A stretch of DNA of 64,000 bases, from positions 1,860,001 to 1,924,000 of the forward strand of contig CM074127.1 in the NCBI GenBank assembly GCA_037178625.1, given 5' to 3'. The translations under genes and the position numbers were made by a program. Position 1 is the first letter of the stretch, and each line of letters starts with the position of its first letter. A model generated the notes under the pieces. It made no database searches. It saw only the letters and a list, made by a program, of their open reading frames with translations, and was not told the origin of the DNA. Source of the stretch: Skeletonema tropicum. Taxonomy: Eukaryota > Bacillariophyta > Thalassiosirophyceae > Thalassiosirales > Thalassiosiraceae. Positions 20,148 through 30,431 of this stretch are shown piece after piece.

Positions 20148-23100
20148 ATGAAGCTTTCGGAAGCCCTAGCCTCCCTCCTCGTGATCACGTCGTCAGGAGG
20201 CGCTGCAGCCTTCACCCCTCACCAGAAGACATCATCATGGAATCGTGCCACCAGTACAAGAATAATGATGTCATCACCGCCAGCTGAAGGCGGCAGCAGA
20301 ATTCAAGGGGCTAAAAAAGTTTTAACTGCCGCAGATGTGATAGGCAAAGCTAATGCCCAGGGCTCTCTCCCTGGCAAGGATGGCGAAAAAGAAGAAATCC
20401 CCAAATTATTCACCAAAGAAATCTATGATGACTTTCAATCAGCCTTGTTAAAATTGGAAAAGCGCGTAAAGGAAGGTCCAGGGTCGTTGTCAGCAGAGGA
20501 GATTGATGCATTTAAGGGCGAAACGGATCGCATCGTCGATGAGATGAAGCTATATTTAAATAACCCTGAGGAGAGGAAGAAGGCGATCGCCAGTACTTAT
20601 GGTGTGGAATCAAGCGAAGAAAGCAAAGGTGAGAAAGGTGAACTATGAGATGTGTACAAGATTTGTTCTGTTGTGATCTAATGTCGCTTTTGTAATATGT
20701 CAAACATTCTTCGCAGCAACTGTTGAGGCACCAAAGTTGACGGCAAGTGCCCCGGCTCCGGCAACAAACCCCCCTCCAGCGCCAGCAGTAACTCAACCAG
20801 TGGCTCCAGTAGCGTCAAATCCAGCGCCTGCCACTCCGGCTCCTGCAACTACTGAATCTGGGTACGGTACCACCGACACATCTTTGGACGAAGGACCTGC
20901 ATTTGACGGAAAGGGCTATGGACTTGCCAAAGGCACTGCCAACACCTACATCATACCCGGAATGGAAGAAATGAGCGCGGAAGAGTACAGGGCAAAGTTG
21001 CAAGAATCTATCTCGGCTAGGCAAGCTCTACGCAGGCAGGAAAGTTTGAAATCTCGTGACGGTAAAATTGGAAATGCAAACTCTCAAAGCTACTTGGATG
21101 GTTTGTCGAAAAAAGGTGAGATTATTGTTAGTGCTGATGATATGCCTTTGTCGTCATCGTCTTCAGTGCAGAAGTCGCAAGCTGTAAACGAAGATCTTAT
21201 AAATGAACGCCGTGTGGCTGATACAATCATCTTGAAAACAGAGGAGGAAGTGAAAAGTGAGGAAGACAGCACCGAAGAAGCGGAAAACGATGATACAGAG
21301 GAGGGAGTGAAAGTGTCTCTTGATGCGGAGCAGCAAAGCAATAAAGAGGGGAAGCAAAACATTGTACAGGATCTCTCGGAAGAAAATCGTTCGGGGCTGA
21401 AAGCTGTGATTACGAAGATGGAAAAATCTAAAACTCAGAAGGACGCCATTCGCATGTCTGAGTGGCAAGCTTCATCACCTGCATCCAGTGGCAAAAGTGA
21501 AGACGTTGGATCAACTGAGCAAACGGAGAGGTATAGCTTAGGTCAATCCAGTGGCTATTTTGTGAGGAACGACAATACAAGAAGACAAAATCCCATTCTT
21601 GGCATAGACCCGTCAAAAAAGTACATTAAAGTGCAAGATAGGACTGGGTCTACGACACAAAGGACTGCATCTGCGCGTGTCGAGGCAGTCTTTGATAAGA
21701 ATTCAGTCGGCGCAATAAGAAAGTCTCCTCTAAAGCCACATGCAGCGGCACAATCGTTAGCAGCGACAGAGATGGATAAGCTTCAGAGGCCTACGCGCAG
21801 CAGTGAATCTCCGAGTTACGAAACCGTCAGTGGTAGAACGACAGTAGGTGATTTGCGTAAGAAGAACAAGTCTCCATCCACAGCTCCATCGACCAAATCT
21901 TTGGTGGAATCTGAAATGCGTCTCCGACCAACTCCTGGTACGGAGCTGCCTAAATACCATAAGATCGAAGACAGCAGAAGTGTTGGAGATGTTAGGAAGT
22001 CAGCAAGTAAAGTTCAACCCTCGAATCCTTCAATATCTTCGCTTGTTGGATCGGAGCAGCGCCAGCGTCCTACTCCTAGAACGCAATTATCGACAACATC
22101 AGCTGCAGATGTAAAAACCTTTGCTGGAGATCTTCGGAATTCTACCAATAAGCCTCTCCCAGCATCGTCGGCACGGACGTCTTTAATTCAAACAGAACAA
22201 AGAACAAGGCCCAGGGTGTCTTCTAATCTGCCACCACATGCTCAGGTTCGAGATAGACGTAGTGTAGGTGACTTCAGAGATCCTGCGACAAGGAAACCTC
22301 TATCTTCGCCAACTTCTTTGGCCCAAAGCGAAGTACGACAGAGGCCTACTCCTTCAGCTAGCGCGAAAGACACGGACGTTAGCGATTCAAGAGGAGTCAT
22401 CTTTAAAACGAAGCCTTCAGATATTTTAGTCAACACTGCTCCTTCTTTGATAACAGATGAGGTGCGTCAGAGACCAATTGCTTCCACAAGCTCAAAGGAG
22501 AAGGACGTTAGCGATTCAAGAGGAGTCATCTTCAAAACGAAGCCTTCAGATTCTTTAGTCAACACTGCTCCTTCTTTGATAACAGATGAGGTGCGTAAGA
22601 GACCAATTGCGTCTCAAGATTCCAAAGATACATGTGCTTCCGATTCGAGAGGTGTTATTTTCAAATCTTCGTCTTCCAGACACGAGCATCAAACTACTGC
22701 CTCGTTGATAGCAGATGAAGTACGTCAGAGGCCACCACTTTCGCCCCGTTCCAAAGATATGAGTGTTTCTGATTCAAGAGGTGTTATTTTCAAGTCTTCG
22801 TCTAGTCATGAGCATGAAACTACTTCCTCGTTGATAGCAGATGAAGTACGTCAGAGGCCACCTATTTCGCCCCGTTCCAAAGATACTAGTGCTACTGATT
22901 CGAGAGGTGTTATTTTCAAAGCATCGCCTCCCAAACCCGAGCACGAAACTACTTCCTCGTTGATAGCAGATGAAGTACGTCAGAGGCCACTTACATCCCG
23001 TTCCAAAGATACTAGTGCTACTGATTCGAGAGGAGTTGTTTTCAGATCATCACCACTATCATCGACTGTCTCGTCAGCAACGTCGCTTATAGAAGAGGAA

Positions 23101-23946
23101 GGCGAACAACGTCAGAGGAAACCTGCTTCCTCTTCAAGTTCAAGAAAGTTTGCCCATGTTGAAGATAGAACAGGAGATGCAAGGGTTGCTGCAAAAAAAA
23201 CTATTCCACAGCCTCCTCCACCTAAACCTTTCGTTGCTGATAAACAAACTCGCCCAAGGGCTTCAACGGATCCACGAAAGTACGCTCTGGTAGAGAATAG
23301 AGTTGGTCCAGATATTAGGAGACCTGCGAAGGAGAAAGCAGCTGAGGATGAAGCTATTGAAGAAAAGAGTCATTGGTGGCACGAAAAGACCCAGCGTCCA
23401 CGTACTATTCCATCTAAGCAACCAGAAGTTCTTGAGAGAGACACGCAAACTCAGTCGTCCCAAGTCAGGAAGTCTCATATAGAACAAGAGAAACTTCGAC
23501 GAGAACAGGAAACATTTCAGGTACCCATTGCTGAGCTACAGCCGTCGTCTCTGAAGGCGCTGGTGAAAGAGGATCGTCATGAAGAGGAAGAAAAGCACAC
23601 TCAACCTCCTCCCTTGAAAATGTTACTGAATAGTGAGCGACCGATTTCTGGAGTGAAGGAAACGCCACAGAAGCCTGCCCGTGCAGAATCCCAACTGAAG
23701 GCTCTCTTGAAAGATGACGAAGGGAAAGGTGAACTCAATGATAAACGGCAGAAGCGTCCTCCTAATGCAGGAGATGAATGGTGGAATGAAAAATCCAATC
23801 GGCCGAAAGGATATGTCAAACATTCACAGTCCATGAATACATCATACGAAAATAGAGAAAGCCATCTCAGAGACTACGGCGATGTAGTAAACCAACCTGG
23901 TAGCGACACTACTGAAGAAGACGTTCACGACGAAGATATTTCCTGA
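20148..23946 (+). CDS. Plastid-targeted repeat protein of unknown function
   Basis: Two exons, 20148-20628 and 20717-23946, with an 88-bp GT-AG intron joining EESK to ATVEAPKL; 1236 residues. The start MKLSEALASLLVITSSGG gives a signal peptide ending in AAAFTPH, matching the diatom ASAFAP-type junction whose Phe marks import into the four-membrane plastid. A short acidic helical region (residues ~85-155) and a Pro/Ala linker follow. Residues ~440-840 hold a dozen degenerate repeats of ~33-36 residues. The later copies are nearly identical: SLIADEVRQRPP, SPRSKDTS, DSRGVIFKSSS. Two WW(H/N)EK(S/T) motifs lie near the C-terminus (HWWHEKTQRPR, EWWNEKSNRPK). I do not recognise a family. The basic, repetitive, Pro-rich body suggests a structural or scaffold role in the plastid. 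Confidence 0.7.
22370..23050 (+). repeat. Coding tandem repeats (~99-120 bp units)
   Basis: Near-identical in-frame units inside the plastid-targeted repeat protein, for example TTGATAGCAGATGAAGTACG and GATTCGAGAGGTGTTATTTT recurring at regular spacing. The copies from about 22,380 to 23,050 are the most alike and therefore the most recently amplified; older, diverged units extend back to about 21,600. Confidence 0.8.
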
Positions 23947-24464
23947 TCACTTCTGAGGAAGTAAAAAGCGTGTTTTCTTTGTTCTCTGACCACTTCATAT
24001 TACATTTTTTATATCCATACAGGTGCATGAACCAAGTGTTTCTAAGTTGTTATATGGAGAAAGATTGAGAATGAAGTTCTACGCATGATGAAATGAACAG
24101 AGAATTATTTATCTGTAGCTAAAGAATCTTAATGTTTTGTTCAATACAATACTTCGTCCATTGTCGATGATTTTGATTCAGTAACAGGATACCTAATACT
24201 GACTGAAGTTTCGAACAGTGACAAATTTTCAATATGTATCGTTGACACCTTCATGCATGGCTAGTTAGAGCGCACAATTAGATGCTGCAGCTAGTTGATT
24301 GACACTATGAAAAACTGCAACCAGTTTATTGCCTTCCTCCTTACACTTGCAACGTCTAGCAATATTGTACACTCGGCTACCAGCCACTGCACTGAATTGA
24401 AGCTTGGATGTAAGCAATTGAATAGTGTTATCATGTAGGCCAACACGACTCGGACAATCAACAA
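23947..24464. other. Intergenic region, no gene seen
   Basis: AT-rich 3' flank of the plastid repeat protein gene and 5' flank of the tRNA pair. I see no coding frame, RNA gene or clear repeat in it. Confidence 0.6.
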
Positions 24465-24538
24465 GCCTTCGTAGCTCAGCTGGTTAGAGCGTGGGTCTAA
24501 TAAACCCAAGGTCGTGAGTTCGATCCTCATCGAGGGTA
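24465..24538 (+). tRNA. tRNA-Ile (anticodon AAU)
   Basis: A 74-nt cloverleaf folds by eye. The acceptor is GCCTTCG against CGAGGGT with discriminator A. The D arm is GCTC-AGCTGGTTA-GAGC, the anticodon arm TGGGT-CTAATAA-ACCCA, and the T arm GTGAG-TTCGATC-CTCAT. Loop residues 34-36 are AAT, reading AUU/AUC after A34 to inosine conversion. No intron. GGTTAGAGC and GTTCGATCC supply the internal A- and B-box promoter elements. Confidence 0.95.
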
Positions 24539-24544
24539 TTCCCT

Positions 24545-24635
24545 CTCTCGATAGCTCAGTTGGTAGAGCGGTGGACTGTAGAGGCATCTGTGCCAAGATA
24601 TCCATCGGTCACTGGTTCGATTCCGGTTCGAGAGA
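24545..24635 (+). tRNA. tRNA-Tyr (anticodon GUA) with 18-nt intron
   Basis: The acceptor is CTCTCGA against TCGAGAG with discriminator A. The D arm is GCTC-AGTTGGTA-GAGC and the T arm ACTGG-TTCGATT-CCGGT. The anticodon stem GTGGA/TCCAT is interrupted after position 37 by an intron at 24582-24599, the canonical place for tRNA-Tyr introns removed by the splicing endonuclease. The anticodon is GTA. It lies 6 nt downstream of tRNA-Ile on the same strand. Confidence 0.94.
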
Positions 24636-25161
24636 GTACCTTTTATAATCTTTTTACCGGCACTGTGTGATGTGCCAAGGGTTACTTTTTTTCTTACCGG
24701 CGCCGGCACTGGCTGTGTGATGTGATGTGCCAAAACACTTGATTTGTGGTTGCGTTGTTGTTGCGCTTCCCATGATCAGCTTCCACAGTTATCTCATGAC
24801 TCATTTTCATGCTGAGCAGTATCGGCAAAGACAAGTATGTTTAAGACAGCAAGATTGATAGTAAATATTTGTACTAATTCGACCGGACATACTAAGGGAG
24901 AGCTAAAAAGTAAAGACTAACTCTACTAACCATGTAAAGCGTTAGCGTACATGTAGGTAAGTTATACTTACTTAGTATGGCTAGAGCTACTCGGAAAAAC
25001 AGAATCTGTCCGTGGGCGGAAGAGTTGCGCTTTTTTAAAATCGACTACTAATTCCTACGTCCATGAATTAGAAATAAGCAGCTTAAAAAATAGAGTACAA
25101 ACAAGCAACTTAAAAAAATATGCGTACAAACCAGGCTCGAGTTACGAGTTAGCTACATACG
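24636..25161. other. Intergenic region with short direct repeats
   Basis: No gene seen. Contains an imperfect duplicated CCGGCACTG...TGTGATGTGCC element (24657-24733) and two copies of a ~28-bp AAGCA(G/A)CTTAAAAAA...GTACAAAC element (25076-25131). An inverted CGAGTTACGAGTT element at 25137 resembles the TGACTCA-type cluster near 17.5 kb. Where the rest of a ribonucleotide reductase large subunit should lie, I find no RNR coding sequence in any frame. Confidence 0.55.
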
Positions 25162-26025
25162 TTATGTAGGAAGAAGGAGGAAAGGGCATATAATAATATA
25201 TATATATATAATATATTCGATGGAATCGGCCTTCATACAAGTGAGAAAGCAAGAAGACATTTGTGGGTTTGGGGTCCCTGCATTGAAAAGGGTGGGTGTC
25301 GCGTGAATGAAGTATCCTTTGGAGAGGAGATCATATGTTTCTTTCACACGGTCAATGTCATCCATGTGGATGCCGACGGCAACACGCATGAGCATGTGCT
25401 GAGGACGCTCGGCAATCTTTCCATCAATTTTGAGTAGGTATGATTTTTCGAGGGTCTTGAAGCCAAAGTAGTCAAATTCAAAGTCTCTGTCATGGATGAT
25501 GCACCCGTCAAGTGTGTCTCTGTTGGCCATGATGACATTGTAGACTTCTTTGGAGATTAGAGGGGCAGTCTCTCCAGTTTTGGGGTGTTTGTATCCGCGG
25601 AAGGCGTGCATAACCTTTGAAAATGATTTCTCTGTCATTTTGTGCAAGTTGGACACCTCGATACGTGCGGCGAGGATGGCATAGTCGGGATGTTGAGTGG
25701 CAAAGGATGCAGCAGTTTGGGCTGCAAGTTCATCGAGCTCAGTGGTAGTGACACCTTGATAGACTCCCTGAATCACCTTTTGCGAGATGATGGCTTCGTT
25801 TACGAACTAGAATAGAGAACGAGAGAGTGAGAGAAGACGTAAGTAGCTGCGCAGCACGGTGTGTTGACGAATCAATCTTTCGAGTGTACCAACATTACAA
25901 GAGATGCAGACGGACGCTCTCATTCTCACCTTTTGATCGAGGCCATAGCATAGCTTCGAGATGCGGCTCTGGATCTTATCAAATTGGCAGCTTTGCTGTC
26001 TTCCGTCTCTCTTTCTGATAAACAT
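25162..26025 (-). CDS. Ribonucleotide reductase large subunit, N-terminal fragment (truncated)
   Basis: Two exons, 26025-25930 and 25806-25162, with a 123-bp GT-AG intron. The translation follows class Ia R1 closely from its first residue ([74 protein letters not shown] blocks, [34 protein letters not shown]). It ends at MKADSIE (25216), about 225 residues into a protein that is normally ~800. The next codons are an AT microsatellite, then a stop at 25162. The ATP-cone and the first part of the catalytic barrel are present, including the first catalytic Cys of the pair (SSC). The second Cys, the radical-site Cys and the C-terminal Cys pair are missing. No splice donor can rescue it. A genuine truncated copy or an assembly error at the AT tract are both possible. 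Confidence 0.8.
25190..25216. repeat. (AT)n microsatellite at the R1 breakpoint
   Basis: ATAATATATATATATATAAT-type tract beginning directly after the last homologous codon of the ribonucleotide reductase large-subunit fragment. Such tracts are common sites of rearrangement and of assembly collapse. Confidence 0.85.
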
Positions 26026-26339
26026 GATTGTGCTGTGCTGTGATATAAAGGTTGTTCGCTGGTTCTGAGATGCAATGATAGTACAATACTGGACGTGATA
26101 CATACAATTGTTGGATGCTATTTCGCGAAAGAAAAAAAATCTGAAGTGAGATTTGACACCTGCTGACTGGTCCTCGTACAAAAACGAGAAAGTACATATC
26201 TTTCTTGATTATGTAGCTTACATACTTACCTTTCTGTCTGGGCCATGATTTTGACATTGCATCTCTGTCCCCGGATCCTTGGTCCTCACATAAAAAGAAA
26301 CCCACATCAAAGTCATAATTAGCTGCCAAGAAACCAAGA
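26026..26339. promoter_or_regulatory. Divergent promoter region of the R1 fragment and the NTase-like gene
   Basis: A 314-bp spacer between divergent starts. Apart from the E2F-like palindrome listed separately I see no TATA box. Confidence 0.4.
26121..26130. promoter_or_regulatory. E2F-type palindrome upstream of ribonucleotide reductase R1
   Basis: TTTCGCGAAA, a perfect palindrome and a perfect match to the E2F/DP core TTTSGCGS. It is ~96 bp upstream of the R1 ATG. E2F control of S-phase genes, ribonucleotide reductase included, is established in animals and plants. Its use in this organism is inferred. Confidence 0.6.
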
Positions 26340-27743
26340 ATGGACTCTCTCATGAGCATACGTGAACTCTCTCTGCAACTGGCCTCGTTTCTAACACCGA
26401 CAGATGCGTTCAATCTTTTAGTGACCAAGCGCCTCTGGACTAACAGTTCAACAGTTGTGATGTCTGAAGAATCTACTCCAGCTGGTTTCATCAACGAATC
26501 ACTCCTTCACTCTCTAATGTCGGTCATCAGGCAGCGGGAAGGATTCGAGCATCTCGCAGTGCCATTGATTGAAAGACTCAAATGTGTTGCACATATTTAT
26601 GGCAGGGACCAACTTGTCATCGCCGGGTCCTTAATCGTTCAAGCGGTAACTAACAATGGCAGTTGTGCTCAAGGTGATGGTTTCGTTGCGAGCGACATCG
26701 ACCTTTATACCACCGTCATGGCCCTTCCGTATACGAGACGTCATCTAGATTCACTTGGCTTTGTTTTCACTGGCATATCAACTTCTGATTACACGTTTAT
26801 GGACCACAAGATTCATCATGTGGAGTCATATTCACTCCCGCCGGCTCACACACACATCAGAAGGATGCCCGTCAGAGATGCTGTGAGGAGAGGTTTCATT
26901 GCCTCAAGGCACGATTTCGTCGTCAATGCAAGAAGTCCATATGTCATGCCATTGGACTTCTCATTTGCTCCAGGGAACCATCGCCTCAGAAAACAAATCG
27001 ATCTTGTTGTAACCTCCTCGGCGACAGTCAAAGATACTCTTCACAAATTTGATATAATGCCTTGTATGTCGCACTTCAATGGGATCGATTTCTGCGTTCC
27101 AAACTTGCATCGAATCCTCAGAAAAGAAGCAATGCTGAGATGTCCAAATTGGACGTTGCTTTTGAATAGATACATGCGTATGTATCTGAATGCTTTCTCC
27201 CTCCATGAACTGGAACAGATTTCATTCTTCAACCCGAATGAAGAGAAAGTTAAGTTCGCGGAGCTTGTTTTCAGCGATGTAAGGGAATGTGGTGGCGACC
27301 TCCCAAATCAAGATGGGATCTTCTCACCGATGTCCATTGATGAGCCAGAACTTAGTGTGAAATACTGCATTATCCTTCACAATATGCTAGTCAAGATTTC
27401 GCAGCGTGTAGTAAAGTACAACAAGAGAGGATTCCATTTCACCGATATCACTGTTGATGAGCTCAATCAAAAGCAGTATCGCGAGAAGGGATTCCATTTC
27501 ACCGATACCGGTATCACTGTTGACGAGCTAAGTCAAAAGCAGAGTGCCCCATCGCCACCCAGATACAAAGACGAGCGCAGTCATGTATCGAAGCCGAAGC
27601 TGCAAGTCAATACCAGTGACACGGTGAAGAGGGTAAAGCTATTGCACCGAAAGAACCTGCCTTCTCCCGCCCGTAGAGCAAAATTGAGGAATCTTGACCG
27701 AAATGGATTTGACACTTCGCCTTTCTATACCCTGTCCCTGTGA
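26340..27743 (+). CDS. Nucleotidyltransferase-fold-like protein with F-box-like N-terminus
   Basis: A single-exon 467-residue protein of no family I can name. The first ~35 residues (SIRELSLQLASFLTPTDAFN) have the spacing of an F-box. Residues ~95-250 carry the signature of a nucleotidyltransferase fold: VIAGSLIVQAV, then ASDIDLY with the paired acids D-x-D, and later QIDLVV supplying a third acid. FDIMPCMSHFNG follows. Residues ~355-390 contain a 17-19-residue tandem duplication (KGFHFTD...ITVDEL...QKQ repeated). The C-terminus is basic. The family includes nucleotide transferases and inactive scaffolds; substrate cannot be told. It is divergent from the R1 fragment. Confidence 0.55.
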   Translation: MDSLMSIRELSLQLASFLTPTDAFNLLVTKRLWTNSSTVVMSEESTPAGFINESLLHSLMSVIRQREGFEHLAVPLIERLKCVAHIYGRDQLVIAGSLIVQAVTNNGSCAQGDGFVASDIDLYTTVMALPYTRRHLDSLGFVFTGISTSDYTFMDHKIHHVESYSLPPAHTHIRRMPVRDAVRRGFIASRHDFVVNARSPYVMPLDFSFAPGNHRLRKQIDLVVTSSATVKDTLHKFDIMPCMSHFNGIDFCVPNLHRILRKEAMLRCPNWTLLLNRYMRMYLNAFSLHELEQISFFNPNEEKVKFAELVFSDVRECGGDLPNQDGIFSPMSIDEPELSVKYCIILHNMLVKISQRVVKYNKRGFHFTDITVDELNQKQYREKGFHFTDTGITVDELSQKQSAPSPPRYKDERSHVSKPKLQVNTSDTVKRVKLLHRKNLPSPARRAKLRNLDRNGFDTSPFYTLSL

Positions 27744-28152
27744 ATGAAAAGTGAACTGTACCTGACACTGACATCTCTGAGTTGTAACTTGTGCTGTTGT
27801 AGGATAAACTATTTTAGCTGATGTAATTTGAACATGATAAGGCAGCGTGCTCTAAGACTCAGCAGTGAAGATTATAGGCGTGAGAAAATTGAATTCTCAA
27901 TCAGCCCCGCGCTGGGTAAACAAACGGCAGTATCAATGGAGGCACGGTCAATGGCCGCCTCGTTCGGGCAGGACTCTGGCTATATTAGCACTGCTAGAGA
28001 GGCGGGATGCAATCAAGCCATAAAAGCTGAGAAAAGAGAAAATTACTAAATCTCTTTTTCTGCCCACAGGCAAAGGTCTGAGTATCTATCTTGGTGATAC
28101 ATACAACTTATATTTTTACTGCTAGAGCTGGACCACAATAAAATCCACGGCG
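27744..28152. other. Intergenic region upstream of ribonucleotide reductase R2
   Basis: No gene assigned. A 73-residue frame at 27828-28049 has no recognisable domain. A GGCGGGA element at 28001 is close to the E2F core GGCGGGAA, ~150 bp before the R2 start; one base off, so only suggestive. Confidence 0.35.
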
Positions 28153-29390
28153 ATGAAGTCGTTTTTGGAATGTTCGTTTGATAATGATAATGGCGGTGCA
28201 GATATCATAGCCGAGGTCGCAGACGAGGAGCCTTTACTAAGGGACAACCCACGCCGCTTTGTGTTGTTCCCCATCCAAGATAACGAGGTAGGTGGGACAT
28301 GCAATTTGCCCAAATGTTACTTGCATACTCTGCCTCACCTCCCTCTGTATGTCTTCGTACTAGAGATATGGGTCATGTACAAAAAGGCACTAGCTTGTTT
28401 CTGGACTACCGAGGAAATTGACCTTTCCTCCGACCTCAAAGATTGGGAAGGTCTAGCCGACAACGAACGTCATTTCGTCTCCCACGTCCTTGCCTTTTTT
28501 GCTGCCTCCGATGGTATTGTCAACGAGAACCTCTCCAGTAACTTTGCTACTGAGGTGCAAAGCCCTGAGGCACGCTTCTTCTACGGATTTCAAATTGCGG
28601 TTGAAAATATTCATAGGTAACAAGATGAAAAAAATGTGTAGGCTTTTACATTGGCTCGTACATACACCATTGACACTCACCTGTTTCCTGGTTTCTGGTA
28701 TATGTTTACATACATTATAATCTACACAACATTCAAAGCGAAACCTATTCGTTGTTAATTGACACATACATTAAGGACCAAAAGACCAAGTCTCGTATTC
28801 TCAATGCCATCGAGACCATTCCCTGTGTTCAAAAGAAGGCTCACTGGGCTCTCCGGTGGTGCGACTCCAACAACGCTTCCTTCGCCGAACGTATCATCGC
28901 CTTTGCAGCCGTGGAGGGTATCTTTTTCAGTGGCAGTTTCTGCGCCATCTTTTGGTTGAAGAAGCGTGGTCTCATGCCTGGCCTTTGTTTCTCCAATGAG
29001 CTTATCTCGCGTGATGAGGGTCTACATTGTGACTTTGCCTGCCTTCTTTACAGCAAGCTCGTGAACAAATTGCCTGTTATCCGTATTGACGAGATTATAA
29101 CTAATGCTGTCCAGATCGAGAAGGAGTTTGTGGTGGAGGCCCTTCCTGTTTCCCTGATTGGTATGAACGGAGACCTCATGTGCCAGTACATTGAGTTCTG
29201 TGCTGATCGTTTGTTGGCTGCCCTTGGATGCCCCAAGCAATACGGAGCTGCCAATCCATTTGAATGGATGGAGATGATCAGTCTGCAGGGGAAAACTAAC
29301 TTCTTCGAGAGGCGCGTTGGAGAGTATGCTAAGAGTGGTGTTGGTGTAGCCCAGGAGGATCAAGTGTTCAGCCTCGACGCAGACTTCTGA
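28153..29390 (+). CDS. Ribonucleotide reductase small subunit (R2)
   Basis: Three exons, 28153-28287, 28366-28616 and 28739-29390, joined to 345 residues by GT-AG introns of 78 and 122 bp. It supplies the tyrosyl radical with which R1 reduces ribonucleotides. Iron ligands and radical site are all present: Asp in EEIDLSSD; Glu, His and Tyr in ENIHSETYS; Glu in AVEGIFF; Glu and His in [10 protein letters not shown]. The C-terminus FSLDADF is the R1-docking tail of eukaryotic R2. The second intron falls between the His and Ser of ENIHS. The first intron is 78 nt with no in-frame stop, so its retention would insert 26 residues between QDNE and IWVMYK. Length is slightly below the usual 380-400 because of a short N-terminus. 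Confidence 0.95.
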
Positions 29391-30080
29391 ATTACTCCTA
29401 TATCTCCCTAATATAGTGCGCTGTTCGATCATCACTGAATGCTGATTAGTAGTCTTTCTTTAGTTTATGTTGTTGTATACGATCTTGACATATTAGTCTC
29501 ACGCTTATAGCATCAAATTTGAATATATCAATAGCACACAAGTTGGATCCTCAATCAGGCCGATGAAATAAGCCTCAGCAGTATAATATCCGACATCTCT
29601 TGCAACCATGACACCAAAACAGCACTTGACTGGAACCTGTGATCGGACTTCAAATAGGTATTGTACTTGTTGCCACAAAAGAGAGGCCAAGCGACTTCCC
29701 TGATGCATGGACTTAGGTTTGATGTAAGTCCCAAAAACTCAATTTGAAAAAAGTTCATACCAATTCCGTCCAAGGTAGATTTGAAATTGAAGTTAATCGT
29801 GGACTCAGGTTTGATGGTACTGAGTCCCAAAAACTCAATTTGAAAAAAGTTCACACCACTTCCGCCCTGTACATCTTGTAAAAGGTAGCAGACCCCAGAA
29901 TCAAAACAAAGGGTGAGAACCCTACCTTAGGACTACTATTGAATAATATGCTGCTTGCTTTGATTTGGGGTTGGCCGATCCGAGCTTGGCTCATAAATCC
30001 GATTTGCTTTGTTCTCAAAGAAGACATCATTGGCTGCATCGTCATCAACATCTGTCGGTATTATTTCACTTAACTTCAAA
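29391..30080. repeat. Intergenic region with a 56-bp direct repeat
   Basis: Two copies of a GTTTGATG...AGTCCCAAAAACTCAATTTGAAAAAAGTTCA element at about 29715-29768 and 29808-29864. Read on the minus strand they give two copies of MNFFQIEFLGL in one 99-residue frame (29854-29555). That frame has no known domain, and I do not call it a gene. Confidence 0.6.
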
Positions 30081-30431
30081 ATGAAGATTCATTATTCTGG
30101 TGGACTATACAGCGGTTCTGTTCGTAAGACGAAGTTGCGCAACAGCAGAGGAAAAGGAAAGGGCATGGCAAAGCACCGTTTCATTCCACACGGATGGGGC
30201 GTTTACGAGTTCAAGAGCGATGTAAAATACACGGGATTGTTCCGCGATGGATTCGAACACGGATGGGGCTGCCTAACTTGGTCGAATGGAGACTCGTACA
30301 CGTGCTACTTCCGAAAAGGTAGACCTGAAGCATCCTCATTGAAGCTTGTCAGAGAAGCTAAAAAATTGAAGACACAAGTTTCGAAACTGACTGCCACTTT
30401 GATTGAATACCAAAACAAGCAAGACATCTGA
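30081..30431 (+). CDS. Small MORN-repeat protein
   Basis: The ATG at 30081 gives 116 residues. Two or three MORN-type units are visible: YSGGLYSGSV, HGWGVYEFKSDVKYTGLFRDG and HGWGCLTWSNGDSYTCYFRKG, with the Y-G-hG-G pattern. A short helical, Lys-rich C-terminus ends in YQNKQDI. MORN repeats bind membranes or other proteins, or act as spacers. The frame is open to 30009 but has no upstream ATG. The last ~45 bp of coding sequence and the 3' flank are duplicated downstream. Confidence 0.65.
   Translation: MKIHYSGGLYSGSVRKTKLRNSRGKGKGMAKHRFIPHGWGVYEFKSDVKYTGLFRDGFEHGWGCLTWSNGDSYTCYFRKGRPEASSLKLVREAKKLKTQVSKLTATLIEYQNKQDI

Noticed and set aside
24255..24300. GGCTAGTTAGAGCGC, reminiscent of a tRNA D arm
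   Set aside because: No matching anticodon or T arm can be folded downstream.
25162..25216. Hidden splice donor that would rescue the R1 reading frame
   Set aside because: No GT donor in frame before the stop; the AT tract does not match the AT-AC donor consensus, and no downstream R1 coding sequence exists to join.
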